Source: Pseudoalteromonas sp. BSi20652 (lineage in GTDB: Bacteria > Pseudomonadota > Gammaproteobacteria > Enterobacterales > Alteromonadaceae). From it: 37,673 nucleotides of DNA. The stretch is from contig NZ_BADT01000044.1 in assembly GCF_000239855.1 (NCBI RefSeq), positions 1 to 37,673 of the forward strand, read 5' to 3'. A program made the translations under genes and the position numbers. The notes under the pieces were generated by a model that saw only the letters and a program-made list of their open reading frames with translations, ran no database searches and was not told the origin of the DNA. This document shows, piece after piece, positions 19,176 through 28,671 of this stretch; position 1 is the stretch's first letter; each line of letters begins with the position of its first letter.

Positions 19176-19906
19176 TGCACTTATTGTCAGCGACATGGCA
19201 AAACCTTCATAAAGTAGGAACATTAAGTACTACTTGTGGAGGTGGTGTTTCAAAAACCCCATTTAAAAGTTTTAATTTGGGATTCCATGTTGGTGATAAT
19301 CAAGAGCATGTATCAAAAAATCGCTCATTATTGACAAATCTCCTACCTAAACCTGCCGTGTGGTTAAACCAAGTTCATAGTTCTGATGTTGCTATTGTTG
19401 ATGAACATTTTGATTTTGATGAGCTACACAATGCTGATGCGCTTTATACTCAGTTATTAAATCAGCCTTTAGCTATCATGACCGCTGATTGCTTACCTAT
19501 TTTATTAGTGAGTGATGATGAAAAAGAAGTTGCAGCTATACATGGCGGCTGGCGAGGGCTTGAGCAGGGGATTATTAAAAATACATTAGAGTGCTTTAGT
19601 GCAAAATATGAAAATATAAGTGCGTGGCTAGGGCCTGCAATTGGACCAAACCGATTTGAGGTTGGTGCTGAGGTGTTTGAGTTATTTCAAAAAAGGTCCC
19701 CTTCATTTACTCAAGCATTTACACTACAAACTAATGGCAAATATCTTGCTGATATTTATGGTATTGCGCGTACTTTACTTACCCAGCTAGGCGTTAAAAA
19801 TATTACGGGTGGCGACTATTGTACAGTCTCTCAAAGCGACTTGTTTTTTTCTTATCGACGAGATGGACAAACTGGGCGTATGGCTAGTTTGATCTGGCGC
19901 AAGTAA
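19175..19906 (+). CDS. pgeF: Polyphenol oxidase-family protein PgeF (YfiH)
   Basis: This belongs to the DUF152/laccase-domain family. E. coli PgeF acts in peptidoglycan editing by removing mis-incorporated L-Ser from UDP-MurNAc peptides; other members show purine nucleoside phosphorylase or oxidase activity. Metal-site regions are visible: WLNQVHSSDV, the Cys in MTADCLPILL and the His in AAIHGGWRGLEQGI. The C-terminal YCTVSQSDLFFSYRRDGQTG is typical. At 243 residues it has normal length. It overlaps rluD by 1 bp and precedes clpB by 96 bp, as in E. coli. Confidence 0.94.
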   Translation: MHLLSATWQNLHKVGTLSTTCGGGVSKTPFKSFNLGFHVGDNQEHVSKNRSLLTNLLPKPAVWLNQVHSSDVAIVDEHFDFDELHNADALYTQLLNQPLAIMTADCLPILLVSDDEKEVAAIHGGWRGLEQGIIKNTLECFSAKYENISAWLGPAIGPNRFEVGAEVFELFQKRSPSFTQAFTLQTNGKYLADIYGIARTLLTQLGVKNITGGDYCTVSQSDLFFSYRRDGQTGRMASLIWRK

Positions 19907-19940
19907 TTAGTATCTTTAATCATTATATTTCCCCCTACAC

Positions 19941-19970
19941 CTTGAACAAACACCTAAACATACCCATTAA
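19941..19970 (+). promoter_or_regulatory. sigma-32 heat-shock promoter of clpB
   Basis: CTTGAA (19941-19946), preceded by a C-rich CCCCCTACAC, is followed after 15 bp by ACCCATTAA (19962-19970). This is close to the sigma-32 pattern CTTGAA / CCCCAT-T. It lies 32 bp before the clpB ATG. Confidence 0.7.
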
Positions 19971-20002
19971 TTAAGCAATTAGATTATTTAATAGGTAAAA
20001 CC

Positions 20003-22579
20003 ATGCGTTTAGATAGATTTACAAGTAAATTTCAATCTGCGCTTTCTGATGCGCAATCGCTAGCTCTTGGCCGCGATCATCAATTTATTGAACCCGTACA
20101 TTTAATGTATTCATTGCTAAAGCAAAGTGGCTCTAGTGTACGTGCATTATTTGCACAAACGGGCGTCAGCGCTGACGAACTCAACACTAAGCTTTCACAA
20201 GAAATAGAAAAATTATTTAAAGTCGAAGGTGTAGGTGGCGATGTCCAGCTATCAAACAATATGGCTTCACTTATTAATCTATGCGATAAGTACGCGCAAA
20301 AACGCAAAGACAAATATATTTCAAGTGAATTATTTGTACTGGCGGCATGCGATGATAAAGGTCCACTTGGCGATATATTCAGATCGTTAAATATTACCTC
20401 GACTAAAATTGAAACCGCAATTAAAGCCATTCGCGGTGGCCAAAAAGTTGATGACCCAAATGCCGAAGAAACACGTCAAGCGCTTGAAAAGTTTACGATT
20501 GATTTAACTGAGCGAGCAGAGCAAGGCAAGCTTGACCCCGTTATTGGTCGCGATGACGAAATTCGTCGTACGATTCAAGTATTACAACGCCGTACTAAAA
20601 ATAACCCTGTATTAATCGGTGAGCCAGGTGTTGGTAAAACAGCAATAGCAGAAGGTTTAGCACAGCGTATTATTAATGGTGAAGTACCTGAAGGATTAAA
20701 AAACAAACGCGTATTATCGCTTGATTTAGGAGCACTAGTTGCGGGCGCTAAATATCGCGGTGAATTTGAAGAGCGTTTAAAATCAGTATTAAACGAATTG
20801 GCTAAAGAAGAAGGCCAAGTCATTTTATTTATTGATGAAATACATACTATTGTGGGTGCAGGTAAAAGTGATGGCGCAATGGATGCGGGCAATATGCTAA
20901 AACCAGCATTAGCGCGTGGTGAATTACACTGTGTTGGCGCAACCACACTGGATGAATACCGTAAATACATAGAAAAAGACGCAGCCCTTGAGCGTCGATT
21001 CCAAAAGGTACTCATTGAAGAGCCGTCGGTTGAAGATACCATTGCAATATTGCGTGGCTTAAAAGAGCGATATGAGCTACATCATTCAGTAGAAATTACT
21101 GATCCTGCGATTGTTGCAGCGGCGCAGTTATCTCATCGGTACATTAGTGACCGTCAGTTACCGGATAAAGCGATTGATTTAATAGATGAAGCAGGCTCTT
21201 CAATTCGATTACAAATTGATTCAAAACCAGAGTCGTTAGATAAGCTTGAACGTCGTATTATCCAACTAAAGTTAGAAGATAATGCGCTAGCGAAAGAAAA
21301 AGACGAAGCAAGTCAAAAACGCCGTGCTGAAATGCAAGAGTTGATCACCGACCTTGATGGGCAATATCGTGAGCTAGACGAGATATGGAATGCTGAAAAA
21401 GCATCACTTCAAGGCACGCAAGTAATTAAAGCAGAGCTTGAACAAGCGAGGTTAGATTTAGACGTTGCGCGAAGAGCAAGTGATTTACAGCGTATGTCAG
21501 AGCTGCAATATGGGCGAATTCCAGAGCTTGAACGAAAACTTGATTTAGCCTCACAAGCCGAAATGCAAGAAATGACCCTGCTTAAAAACCAAGTAGGTGA
21601 GGATGAAATTGCGGAAATACTGTCTCGCTGGACCGGTATCCCTGTTGCAAGAATGCTACAAGGTGAGCGTGAAAAGCTACTGCAAATGGAAGATAAGTTA
21701 CATAGTAAAGTAATAGGGCAAGATGAGGCGGTTGTTGCTGTTTCTAACGCAATACGACGCTCACGTGCCGGGCTTGCAGATCCTAATCGTCCTATCGGTT
21801 CTTTCTTATTTTTAGGCCCAACAGGTGTGGGTAAAACAGAGCTGACAAAAGCACTGGCTGGTTTTATGTTTGATACCGAAGATGCCATGGTGCGTATCGA
21901 CATGTCTGAGTTTATGGAAAAACATTCAGTTGCACGTTTAGTGGGGGCACCTCCAGGTTACGTGGGTTATGAAGAGGGCGGTTATTTAACAGAAGCTGTT
22001 CGTCGTAAACCTTACTCAGTGATATTGCTTGATGAAATAGAAAAAGCACATCCTGATGTGTTTAACATTTTACTGCAAGTATTAGATGATGGCCGATTAA
22101 CTGACGGACAAGGTAGAACCGTTGATTTTAAAAATACCGTTATTATCATGACCTCAAATTTAGGCTCAGATATTATCCAAGAGCAAGCGGGTAATAATGA
22201 TTACACGACCCTTAAAGCTAAAGTAATGGAAGTATTAATTAATGAGTTTAGGCCTGAATTTATTAACCGTATAGACGAGACTGTCGTGTTCCACCCGTTA
22301 GCTAACGAGCACATAAAAGAAATAGCTGATATTCAGTTAATGAAATTACGTGAGCGCTTAACAGAGATGGGGTATCTACTTGAAATAAGCGATGCCGCAC
22401 TTGAGCGAATTGCAGAAAGTGGATTTGATCCGGTGTACGGTGCACGTCCACTTAAACGTGCTATTCAACAAACGATAGAAAACCCGCTGGCACAAAAGCT
22501 ACTTAATGGAGACTACTTGCCCGGTTGCGTGATTGTTATTGATGCACATGACGACTCTCTGGTATTTACCAAGCGTTAA
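20003..22579 (+). CDS. clpB: ATP-dependent disaggregase ClpB
   Basis: ClpB is the cytoplasmic hexameric AAA+ chaperone that rescues aggregated proteins together with DnaK. The 858 residues hold an N-terminal Clp_N domain, then NBD1 with Walker A GEPGVGKT at 206-213. The coiled-coil M domain follows (about 400-520, with [16 protein letters not shown]). NBD2 has Walker A GPTGVGKT at 605-612. Both Walker B motifs (ILFIDEIH and [10 protein letters not shown]) and the pore loop Tyr in [12 protein letters not shown] are present. A sigma-32 promoter lies just upstream and a terminator just downstream. An internal start near the end of the N domain could give the short ClpB form known in E. coli, but I could not confirm one. 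Confidence 0.98.
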   Translation: MRLDRFTSKFQSALSDAQSLALGRDHQFIEPVHLMYSLLKQSGSSVRALFAQTGVSADELNTKLSQEIEKLFKVEGVGGDVQLSNNMASLINLCDKYAQKRKDKYISSELFVLAACDDKGPLGDIFRSLNITSTKIETAIKAIRGGQKVDDPNAEETRQALEKFTIDLTERAEQGKLDPVIGRDDEIRRTIQVLQRRTKNNPVLIGEPGVGKTAIAEGLAQRIINGEVPEGLKNKRVLSLDLGALVAGAKYRGEFEERLKSVLNELAKEEGQVILFIDEIHTIVGAGKSDGAMDAGNMLKPALARGELHCVGATTLDEYRKYIEKDAALERRFQKVLIEEPSVEDTIAILRGLKERYELHHSVEITDPAIVAAAQLSHRYISDRQLPDKAIDLIDEAGSSIRLQIDSKPESLDKLERRIIQLKLEDNALAKEKDEASQKRRAEMQELITDLDGQYRELDEIWNAEKASLQGTQVIKAELEQARLDLDVARRASDLQRMSELQYGRIPELERKLDLASQAEMQEMTLLKNQVGEDEIAEILSRWTGIPVARMLQGEREKLLQMEDKLHSKVIGQDEAVVAVSNAIRRSRAGLADPNRPIGSFLFLGPTGVGKTELTKALAGFMFDTEDAMVRIDMSEFMEKHSVARLVGAPPGYVGYEEGGYLTEAVRRKPYSVILLDEIEKAHPDVFNILLQVLDDGRLTDGQGRTVDFKNTVIIMTSNLGSDIIQEQAGNNDYTTLKAKVMEVLINEFRPEFINRIDETVVFHPLANEHIKEIADIQLMKLRERLTEMGYLLEISDAALERIAESGFDPVYGARPLKRAIQQTIENPLAQKLLNGDYLPGCVIVIDAHDDSLVFTKR

Positions 22580-22597
22580 TTGTAAATAATTAAACTC

Positions 22598-22624
22598 AAA
22601 AGCCGCTAAAATAGCGGCTTTTTT
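22598..22624 (+). terminator. Rho-independent terminator of clpB
   Basis: Stem GCCGCTA (22602-22608) pairs with TAGCGGC (22612-22618) and is followed by TTTTTT. It starts about 20 bp past the clpB stop. Confidence 0.85.
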
Positions 22625-22650
22625 ATGTCTACTATATTGCTAGGGACGGT

Positions 22651-22854
22651 TAAGTCTTTGTTGCCTAAATGGATGTAGGTAAGGGGCGTGAGCAGGACGC
22701 GGAAGCTTTGCTCGGTTTTTACTTATTCTTACATGGATGTAAGGCAGTAGAATAAAGCAGGAGCAGTTATCGAGCCCACTAGGTTACAAACCTCGCGCCG
22801 CGATTTAATCTTTCTTGGATTGAACAAATTTCAATCTACAAAGTTCAACACGCC
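22651..22854. repeat. Intergenic interspersed repeat, long copy
   Basis: The ends match the copy at 34831-34904. Left arm TAAGTCTTTGTTGCCTAAAT (22651-22670) and right arm from about 22820 to 22852 (core AAATTTCAATCT, then TCAACACGC) are shared. Here the arms are separated by about 150 bp, which contain an imperfect internal repeat around GGATGTA (22671 and 22735). It lies between the clpB terminator and the end of the chemoreceptor gene, and codes for nothing I can see. Its mobility and function are unknown. Confidence 0.6.
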
Positions 22855-22860
22855 CAGGTA

Positions 22861-24423
22861 TTAAACTTTAAAGGTTAGTAATAAATCGCTCACCTTACGT
22901 GAACCATCTACAAGTTCAGCAGCACCTTTTGCCACATTAAAGCTTAAGTTTAGGTTGCTATCACCTAAGTCCTTAATTTGTGAAACATTATTACTAATAT
23001 CATTACTGACCATTTGTTGCTCTTCTGCAGCAGATGATATTTGTATTGCTAATTGAGATATTTCACTTATTTGGATAAAAATCCCCTCAAGTTGTATTTG
23101 GGTTTTATCTGTTGTGCGAACACAGTTATCGGCTTGTGTTTTTGTATTTTGCATTACTTTAGACCAGCTAAATAAAGTATCTTGTATTTCTTTAATAGAG
23201 CTGTGGATTTGTGTTGTAGCATTTTGAGTGCGTGAAGAGAGGGTTCTAACCTCATCGGCTACTACGGCAAAACCTCGGCCATGTTCTCCAGCCCTAGCGG
23301 CTTCAATCGCTGCATTAAGGGCAAGTAAATTAGTTTGATCGGCAATTCCTTCTATTTCACTCATTACCTTACCAATCTTATCTGCTTCAGAGGCTAAGCT
23401 GGTGGCTGTAGTTGCCGCTTTTTCTACTTGAAAAGCTAAATCAGATACCATTTTACTATTATCAGCAATGTGGTCTTTTATTTCAGAGCAACTTTGATGA
23501 GTGCTATTCACTTTATCCGCAGTTTCTGCAGTGTTGATGGATATTTCACCAATAGTAGAGCTCATTTGGTTCATTGCTGACGCAATTTGCTCCAAGCGTT
23601 CGCCTTGAGAGGCAATACCGTTCTCGGTAAGCGTTGATTGTTTATCTAGATTAGTCGCGATGCCATTAAAGTTTAAGGTTGAGTCTTTCATGCGGCCAAG
23701 AACTGTGCGCAATTTTGCACTTAGTAATTGCTCTCTATAATCACTAACGCTATGTGGTGTGAAACCACTGTAAATATAGCGAGAGACTGAATCTGCTTTA
23801 CTTTTTTGATCACGTAATATTTTTGGCGTAGCAATAAGCTCATCATAATTTAGCGCAATAACGAGAGCGCAAATAAACAAGTTTATTATGGTAATAGTGA
23901 TTGAACCGACAACAGCAACTAAAATTAGCCAAAGTAATAGGCACAGAAGAGTAATATTTTGTCTTGTTCCAGTATTTTCTCTTAGGTTAAATAGTGACTT
24001 TTTAGTATTTATTTTATTGTAGATAGTTTGTGCGCGTTGTTTTAGTTGTGAGCTGGCTTTCGTTCTTACTGATTGATAACCAATAAGCTGATTGTGTTCG
24101 AATATAGGGGTTACAAAAGCATCAACCCAATAATAACGACCATCTTTACAACGATTTTTTACCATACCACGCCAAGATTGGCCTTGCTTTAGGGTTCCCC
24201 ACATTTCTTTAAATACAGCTTTTGGCATATCAGGATGACGGACAATATTATGGTTTTTGCCAATAAGCTCTTGTATTTGATAACCCGCAACAGTGCAAAA
24301 CTCTTTGTTAGCATACGTAATAACACCTCGAAGGTCGGTTGTAGACACGAGCTCTTGTGATTCATCAAAGTGAACCTCTTCATTTATTAAGCTTTTATTA
24401 TTGCGCATTGTATTTACTGCCAT
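22861..24423 (-). CDS. Aer-like methyl-accepting chemotaxis protein with PAS domain
   Basis: A chemoreceptor of the Aer type. The N-terminal PAS domain (residues about 20-120) shows [36 protein letters not shown] and the aromatic-rich [14 protein letters not shown]. Aer PAS domains bind FAD and sense redox state; FAD binding here is inferred. Two close hydrophobic segments follow ([20 protein letters not shown] and a second after it). The C-terminal signalling domain has the hairpin tip [20 protein letters not shown] and [15 protein letters not shown]. It lacks a periplasmic sensor. Length is 520. The first ATG sits right on its AAGG, so ATG at 24408 (second Met) may be the real start. Confidence 0.9.
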   Translation of the reverse strand: MAVNTMRNNKSLINEEVHFDESQELVSTTDLRGVITYANKEFCTVAGYQIQELIGKNHNIVRHPDMPKAVFKEMWGTLKQGQSWRGMVKNRCKDGRYYWVDAFVTPIFEHNQLIGYQSVRTKASSQLKQRAQTIYNKINTKKSLFNLRENTGTRQNITLLCLLLWLILVAVVGSITITIINLFICALVIALNYDELIATPKILRDQKSKADSVSRYIYSGFTPHSVSDYREQLLSAKLRTVLGRMKDSTLNFNGIATNLDKQSTLTENGIASQGERLEQIASAMNQMSSTIGEISINTAETADKVNSTHQSCSEIKDHIADNSKMVSDLAFQVEKAATTATSLASEADKIGKVMSEIEGIADQTNLLALNAAIEAARAGEHGRGFAVVADEVRTLSSRTQNATTQIHSSIKEIQDTLFSWSKVMQNTKTQADNCVRTTDKTQIQLEGIFIQISEISQLAIQISSAAEEQQMVSNDISNNVSQIKDLGDSNLNLSFNVAKGAAELVDGSRKVSDLLLTFKV

Positions 24424-24826
24424 CCTTTATTGTTGGCTTTATTATATTGCTTACTAAGGACAAAGCAAAAAAACAAACCTTTAACGTATTATTTTTATTA
24501 TAGTCTAGTACTTTTATGATCTATATCTAATTTTTATAATAATTAAAGTAAAGGTATCAAAAGCTAATTGAATTATTTTTATATAAAATTCGGTCTACTA
24601 GATCATTAAATTTAACCTTAATGTATGTAGTTGGTTTAGTATTTAGATGAATACGCATGTAAAGCAATTGTATAATACTTAGAGCAATGGCAAGATTACG
24701 GCTTATTATATGATGTTAGTCATACCAAGCGCATGTTCAAAGCAGGGGAAGTAATTGCTATCTAAAAAATTATATTGTTCTTAACAATTTAATCTTGAGT
24801 AATCGCTAATAAGCCCCCATAACCTT
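24424..24826. other. AT-rich divergent intergenic region before gshA
   Basis: This 403-bp spacer separates the chemoreceptor (reverse) from gshA (forward). It is very AT-rich and has no convincing ORF or RNA gene. A TATAAT in AATTGTATAATACTT, with TGAATA 17 bp before it, could be a gshA promoter near 24650-24680, which would leave a leader of about 150 nt. Nothing else stands out. Confidence 0.4.
24441..24468 (-). promoter_or_regulatory. sigma-70 promoter candidate of the chemoreceptor gene
   Basis: On the minus strand TTGCTT (24463-24468) and TATAAT (24441-24446) are spaced 16 bp, just upstream of the start. No flagellar sigma-28 pattern was seen. Confidence 0.5.
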
Positions 24827-26449
24827 ATGATTAAGCCACGTGGCCCGAGGAAAGATTTTTTGACAACACATGATTTAGCAAATGCGCTTAACGCATTATC
24901 AGCAGATGAACATAAACACGCAGTTAAAGGCATCAAACGTGGCATTGAGCGAGAGTCGCTCAGAATACAAGCTAGCGGCGCTATATCACCTCAAGGACAT
25001 CCTAAAGGTGTGGGTAGTGCATTAACTAATGGACATATCACAACTGATTTTTCTGAATCGTTACTTGAATTTATTACTCCAGTTAGTGAATCGTCAACGC
25101 AAACGCTTAAGCAATTAAAAGACCTTCAAAAATTTACTTTAGAGAAAATGGGCGACGAATTACTTTGGCCTATCAGCATGCCGTGCTTTATTGAACATCA
25201 AGATGATATTGTTTTAGCGCAGTTTGGTAGCTCAAATACAGGTCAAATGAAAACACTATACCGTGAAGGATTAAAAAATCGTTACGGTAGTATGATGCAA
25301 GCAATAGCGGGCGTGCATTTTAATATTTCTTTTCCTAATGCACTTTGGGAATCACTTCGTTCATTAAAGAAAAGTGATGTAAGTTTACAAGATTTTATTT
25401 CAGACGGTTATTTAGCGCTTATTCGCAATTTTAAGCGCGAGTTATGGCTAATAAGCTATATGTTTGGTGCATCACCCGCATTATGCAATTCATTTTTGCA
25501 AGGTCGCAAAAGCGACCTACCATTTAAAAAATTAGGTAAAGGCACACTCTATTTAGAAGTCGGTACAGCGCTACGTTTAGGGAATTTAGGTTACACAAAT
25601 AGCGCACAATCTTCATTACGTGTTATGTATAATTCATTAGATGAATATGTCGCGGGTCTTAAAAAAGCAATTAATACGCCGTCAGAGATTTATGGCGACC
25701 TAGATGATTATAAGAGTGAAAGCCCTAAGCAGTTAAATAAAAATATTTTGCAAATTGAGAACGAATTTTACTCACCAATCCGCCCTAAGCGCAATGCTAA
25801 CAGTGGGGAAACACCTACAGACGCTTTACTTAGATCGGGCATAGAGTATATCGAAATCCGCGCATTAGATGTTAACCCGTTTAGTGAAGTAGGTATTGAT
25901 ATTGAGCAAATTCACTTTTTAGATGTGTTTTTAACGTATTGTTTATTAAAAGATTCAGCTCCAATGGATTGGAAAGAACAAGCACGTAGTACTGAAAACC
26001 TCGACACAGTAGTAAATCAAGGTCGAGAAGAAGGGTTAATGCTTAACTTTAATAACACACAACGTAGTCTTCAGTCGTGGGGAAATGAAATATTTACCCA
26101 GCTCACTGATGTCGCTAAATGGATGGATAATGCGTATGGTGTTAATTATTACTCAGAGACTATAAAGCGTATGGCAACGTGGATAGATAATCCAGAACTT
26201 ACCTACTCTGGGCGTTACGTATCACAATTAAAAGAGTCTGGTTTAGACAACGGCCACTTTGCACTAGCATTGGCAAATAAATACAAGCAAAGCCACGCAG
26301 AAACTGACTACAGTGAGTTTTTAAAGCCGTGGTTGGAACAACAAGTTTTAGAGTCTAACAAAGCACAAGCTGCAATTGAGCAAGCAGATACTCAGTCATT
26401 TACCGCGTTTTTAGATGCGTATTTTGACGGTAAACAACCGGGTGTTTAG
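24827..26449 (+). CDS. gshA: Glutamate-cysteine ligase
   Basis: GshA joins glutamate and cysteine in an ATP-dependent reaction, the first and limiting step of glutathione synthesis. The 540 residues match the gammaproteobacterial GshA type (type 1). Visible conserved parts include GIERESLRIQASG, DFSESLLEFITPV, the GMQ-like IAGVHFNISFP segment, SLRVMYNSLDEYV and YIEIRALDVNPF. The start at 24827 gives some 15-20 residues more than E. coli GshA; an internal start was not evident. It stands alone and is read toward the lipoprotein gene. Confidence 0.95.
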   Translation: MIKPRGPRKDFLTTHDLANALNALSADEHKHAVKGIKRGIERESLRIQASGAISPQGHPKGVGSALTNGHITTDFSESLLEFITPVSESSTQTLKQLKDLQKFTLEKMGDELLWPISMPCFIEHQDDIVLAQFGSSNTGQMKTLYREGLKNRYGSMMQAIAGVHFNISFPNALWESLRSLKKSDVSLQDFISDGYLALIRNFKRELWLISYMFGASPALCNSFLQGRKSDLPFKKLGKGTLYLEVGTALRLGNLGYTNSAQSSLRVMYNSLDEYVAGLKKAINTPSEIYGDLDDYKSESPKQLNKNILQIENEFYSPIRPKRNANSGETPTDALLRSGIEYIEIRALDVNPFSEVGIDIEQIHFLDVFLTYCLLKDSAPMDWKEQARSTENLDTVVNQGREEGLMLNFNNTQRSLQSWGNEIFTQLTDVAKWMDNAYGVNYYSETIKRMATWIDNPELTYSGRYVSQLKESGLDNGHFALALANKYKQSHAETDYSEFLKPWLEQQVLESNKAQAAIEQADTQSFTAFLDAYFDGKQPGV

Positions 26450-26461
26450 TAAAATTTAAGC

Positions 26462-26490
26462 AAAAAAAACGCAGCCTAAGTTGGCTGCGT
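26462..26490 (-). terminator. Hairpin after gshA, T run only on the minus strand
   Basis: Stem ACGCAGCC (26469-26476) pairs with GGCTGCGT (26483-26490), loop TAAGTT. The A run lies before it, so the T run of a classical terminator is present only for minus-strand transcription. On the plus strand AAATATA follows the stem. It may still slow gshA transcripts. Confidence 0.55.
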
Positions 26491-26579
26491 AAATATATTC
26501 AGGGATGAATTAATGCTGTACTGCTGCATTCGGTAAATCAGACCCACACTTTTTAAAAAGTTCAGTGAGATTTAAATAA

Positions 26580-27185
26580 ATGAAAAAATGCAATTGTTTT
26601 ATTTCTCGCTCTTACTTTAGCTGGTTGTGCTACAGCTCCTCCGAAACAACCTAACGATTTATGTAAAATCTTTGAAGAAAAGCCTGATTGGTATTTTGAC
26701 GCTAAAGACGCACAAGAAAAATGGGGTTCTCCTAAACACGTACTCATGAGTATGATGTATCAAGAAAGTTCATTCAAACACGATGCAGCACCACCAATGG
26801 AATACTTTTTATGGATAATTCCAACAGGTCGCGCAAGTGATGCTTATGGTTATTCGCAAGCTAAAACACCGACGTGGTCTGATTATATTCGTGAAACAGG
26901 TAATAATGGTGCCGACAGAGACGACTTTGATGATGCAATCGATTTTATGGCATGGTTTGTTTATAAAACCCATAAAGTGAATAGTATTTCTAAGTGGGAT
27001 GCTTACGCACAATATCTTAATTACCACGAAGGTTGGGGTGGGTATAAGCGTGGTACATATAAAAAGAAAAGTGGTTAGTCGGTGTTGCGAATAAAGTTAA
27101 GCACAGAGCGAGCCGCTACGGGGCGCAATTAAAACGTTGTGAAGATAAATTAGATAAAGGTTGGTTTGATCGGTTGTTTAGCTAG
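26580..27185 (+). CDS. Putative lipoprotein resembling a lytic transglycosylase, with two frameshifts
   Basis: The repaired protein is about 201 residues. A signal peptide ends in lipobox LAGC (AIVLFLALTLAGCATAP), so it should be outer-membrane anchored. The core resembles SLT-type lytic transglycosylases: MMYQESSFKHDA carries the likely catalytic Glu, YGYSQAKTPTW replaces the usual GLMQ block, and YLNYHEGWGGY resembles the AYNAG-G block. The tail is basic (ASRYGAQLKRCEDKLDKGW). Two breaks occur: at the A6 run 26583-26588 just after ATG, where one A too many or two too few would fix it, and at AAAA 27067-27070, where one A is missing and the frame otherwise stops at 27076-27078. As written, only residues from ATG 26746 read cleanly. 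Substrate cleavage is inferred only. Confidence 0.72.
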
Positions 27186-27219
27186 ACTTGTAATCAACAC
27201 AAGGATTATTAAAAGGGAG

Positions 27220-27227
27220 CCAATTGG
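27220..27227 (+). repeat. Left target site duplication of the IS4-family element
   Basis: CCAATTGG here is repeated exactly at 28653-28660 on the other side of the element. The 8-bp sequence is itself palindromic, so the true duplication could be slightly longer or shorter. Confidence 0.6.
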
Positions 27228-27246
27228 CTAATGCCAGTCAGTTAAG
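27228..27246 (+). repeat. Left terminal inverted repeat of the IS
   Basis: It matches the right end at 16 of 19 positions. It also forms a hairpin with the bases that follow: 27230-27241 pairs with 27247-27258, loop TTAAG, followed by Ts. This is terminator-like on the plus strand. Confidence 0.75.
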
Positions 27247-27261
27247 CTGACTGGCATTTTT

Positions 27262-28562
27262 TTATTGGGGATACTTAGATGGTTTTGGCTTAACCCATCG
27301 GGGATACCTTCTATCCTCTCGTCTAGCTGGAAGCTTAAATAAGACCAGTGTATTGAGTAAGTGCTGCCAGTGTATTGGAATGTTCCCTGGACTCATTATA
27401 GATACTGACGAGAAATACTGAATGACAGCCATCGAACTGCTAGAGAAACTAAGCGGGTTAGGCCATATCCCTGTCACTGTCGCCGGCATCGTCATTATTC
27501 TTCGTATTAAATTATAGGCGAGTAACACGCCCCATAGCTCTTGACGCACCATGTCTTGACGCTTGCTTCTTAAATGGTATGCGCTATCAAGCATGGTTTG
27601 TTTGATTTCTCTAAACCCAAGTTCTATCTCCCAACGATGACAATATAATTCAACAATTTCATTACCTGGATAACGCAATCTATCCGTCATCGAGGTTAAT
27701 ATACGGTAGCTTTTGCCCTTTATTGTTTTACTGATTAATCTCGCTTTAATCGTTTCAGGAACATCGGAAACGTTTTTTTGTGCATGTTTTGTTGTTTTCA
27801 ATTCAGTGATATGGTCATTTTTACCCGCGCTGGAGATGATTTCATACTGTAAGTCGGGCCTTGCTTGTATCAGCCAGTGCCTCATCTTCCCAGTTTGGTG
27901 CCAACGATTTAACAGGCCTAAAGAATAATATCCTTTATCAAACATAGTCAGTGAATTATCTGGTGTACGTTCAATTAAACGCTCAGCTAATTTCATCTCG
28001 TTGGTTTTATAGTTATCAAACTCACTACTGAGCAGTTGATGGCTAATCAATTCCATATGACAGACCATGCGTATTTGAGGAAAGGCTGTATCACCGTATT
28101 GGTTGCTACCAGAAGAGAAGGCTTTACGATTATCAGGCGTGTCGGCTGTTCGCCACACAACACCGCCAACAGCTAATAGGTTCAAACCATTCCATGTTTC
28201 GAATCACTGTTGCTTATACATTGATTGAACAGATTTATTGAAAACGTGTTTAACGGGATCATCACCTAACCTTTGTCTCGTCTGTACCATCGCACTTGGA
28301 GCAACGAGTTGGTTCTTGCCTGGCACATGATATCTAGCTTATTAGCGATATTCCAAACCGATTCTTTTCGAAACAATGCCATGCCAATAACTGACCACAA
28401 AACGGCCTCAAGCGGTAACCTTCGCTTACGAACGGTTGCAATCTCTGCTTGTTGAAAACCTTGTTCAATGATTTCAGGGTCAAGAATTTCTGATAATTTT
28501 TCAAAGGTATGGTATCGGCTGCTTTCTTCAAGTGTTGCTTGCAGTGCTTGTTCTATATTCAC
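27262..28562 (-). pseudogene. IS4-family DDE transposase, inactivated by three lesions
   Basis: Repaired from GTG 28562, the protein would be about 433 residues, normal for IS4. An N-terminal domain (TVRKRRLPLEAVLWSVIGMA) precedes the DDE_Tnp_1 core. The second Asp is in [11 protein letters not shown], and the C-terminal Y-(2)-R-(3)-E-(6)-K signature is intact in [15 protein letters not shown]. Three faults are visible. A base is missing near 28325, between KLDIM and LPGK. A TGA at 28204-28206 interrupts QQ-FETWNG, probably a former Trp codon. The first catalytic Asp is Gly in [12 protein letters not shown] (codon 28165-28167); relatives have VDGVVWRT. A TTG at 28622 could extend the start, but the hairpin before GTG argues for GTG. 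Confidence 0.88.
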
Positions 28563-28564
28563 AA

Positions 28565-28600
28565 AAAAATCCGTAGTTAGTTTCCTAACTACGGATTTTT
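28565..28600 (-). terminator. Perfect 16-bp hairpin just before the transposase start
   Basis: 28565-28580 pairs perfectly with 28585-28600, loop of four bases, with Ts after the stem on the minus strand. It lies between the right inverted repeat and GTG 28562. Such hairpins can block outside transcription and shield IS elements; that role is inferred. The stem would also be coded if translation began at TTG 28622. Confidence 0.6.
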
Positions 28601-28633
28601 CATGATCGTTTGGATCGGTCAACCGGTCATTTT

Positions 28634-28652
28634 CTTAACTGATCGGCATTAC
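28634..28652 (-). repeat. Right terminal inverted repeat of the IS
   Basis: Read inward on the minus strand it is GTAATGCCGATCAGTTAAG, matching the left end at 16 of 19 positions. It lies directly next to the right CCAATTGG duplication. Confidence 0.75.
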
Positions 28653-28660
28653 CCAATTGG
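28653..28660 (+). repeat. Right target site duplication of the IS4-family element
   Basis: An exact copy of CCAATTGG at 27220-27227. It is followed by GGCTTTTT, the remaining half of what seems to have been the original terminator. Confidence 0.6.
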
Positions 28661-28671
28661 GGCTTTTTGTT

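Larger units (their letters stand above)
27228..28652 (-). mobile_element. IS4-family insertion sequence, decayed
   Basis: A 1425-bp element with imperfect terminal inverted repeats. The left end is CTAATGCCAGTCAGTTAAG (27228-27246) and the right end, read inward, is GTAATGCCGATCAGTTAAG (28652-28634). It is flanked by an 8-bp direct repeat, CCAATTGG. One transposase gene fills it on the minus strand. Both ends carry strong hairpins that would stop outside transcripts entering (27230-27258 and 28565-28600). Without the element, the two flanks join into a short AGCC/GGCT hairpin with a T run, so it seems to have landed in a terminator between convergent genes. The transposase is inactive, so the copy can move only with help in trans. 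Confidence 0.88.

Noticed and set aside
20575-21903. Long minus-strand ORFs inside clpB
   Set aside because: They are antisense to the conserved Walker-motif regions and are Ser-rich in the way typical of shadow frames.
26462-26490. Classical terminator for gshA
   Set aside because: The stem is strong but no T run follows on the plus strand; I list it only as a minus-oriented hairpin.
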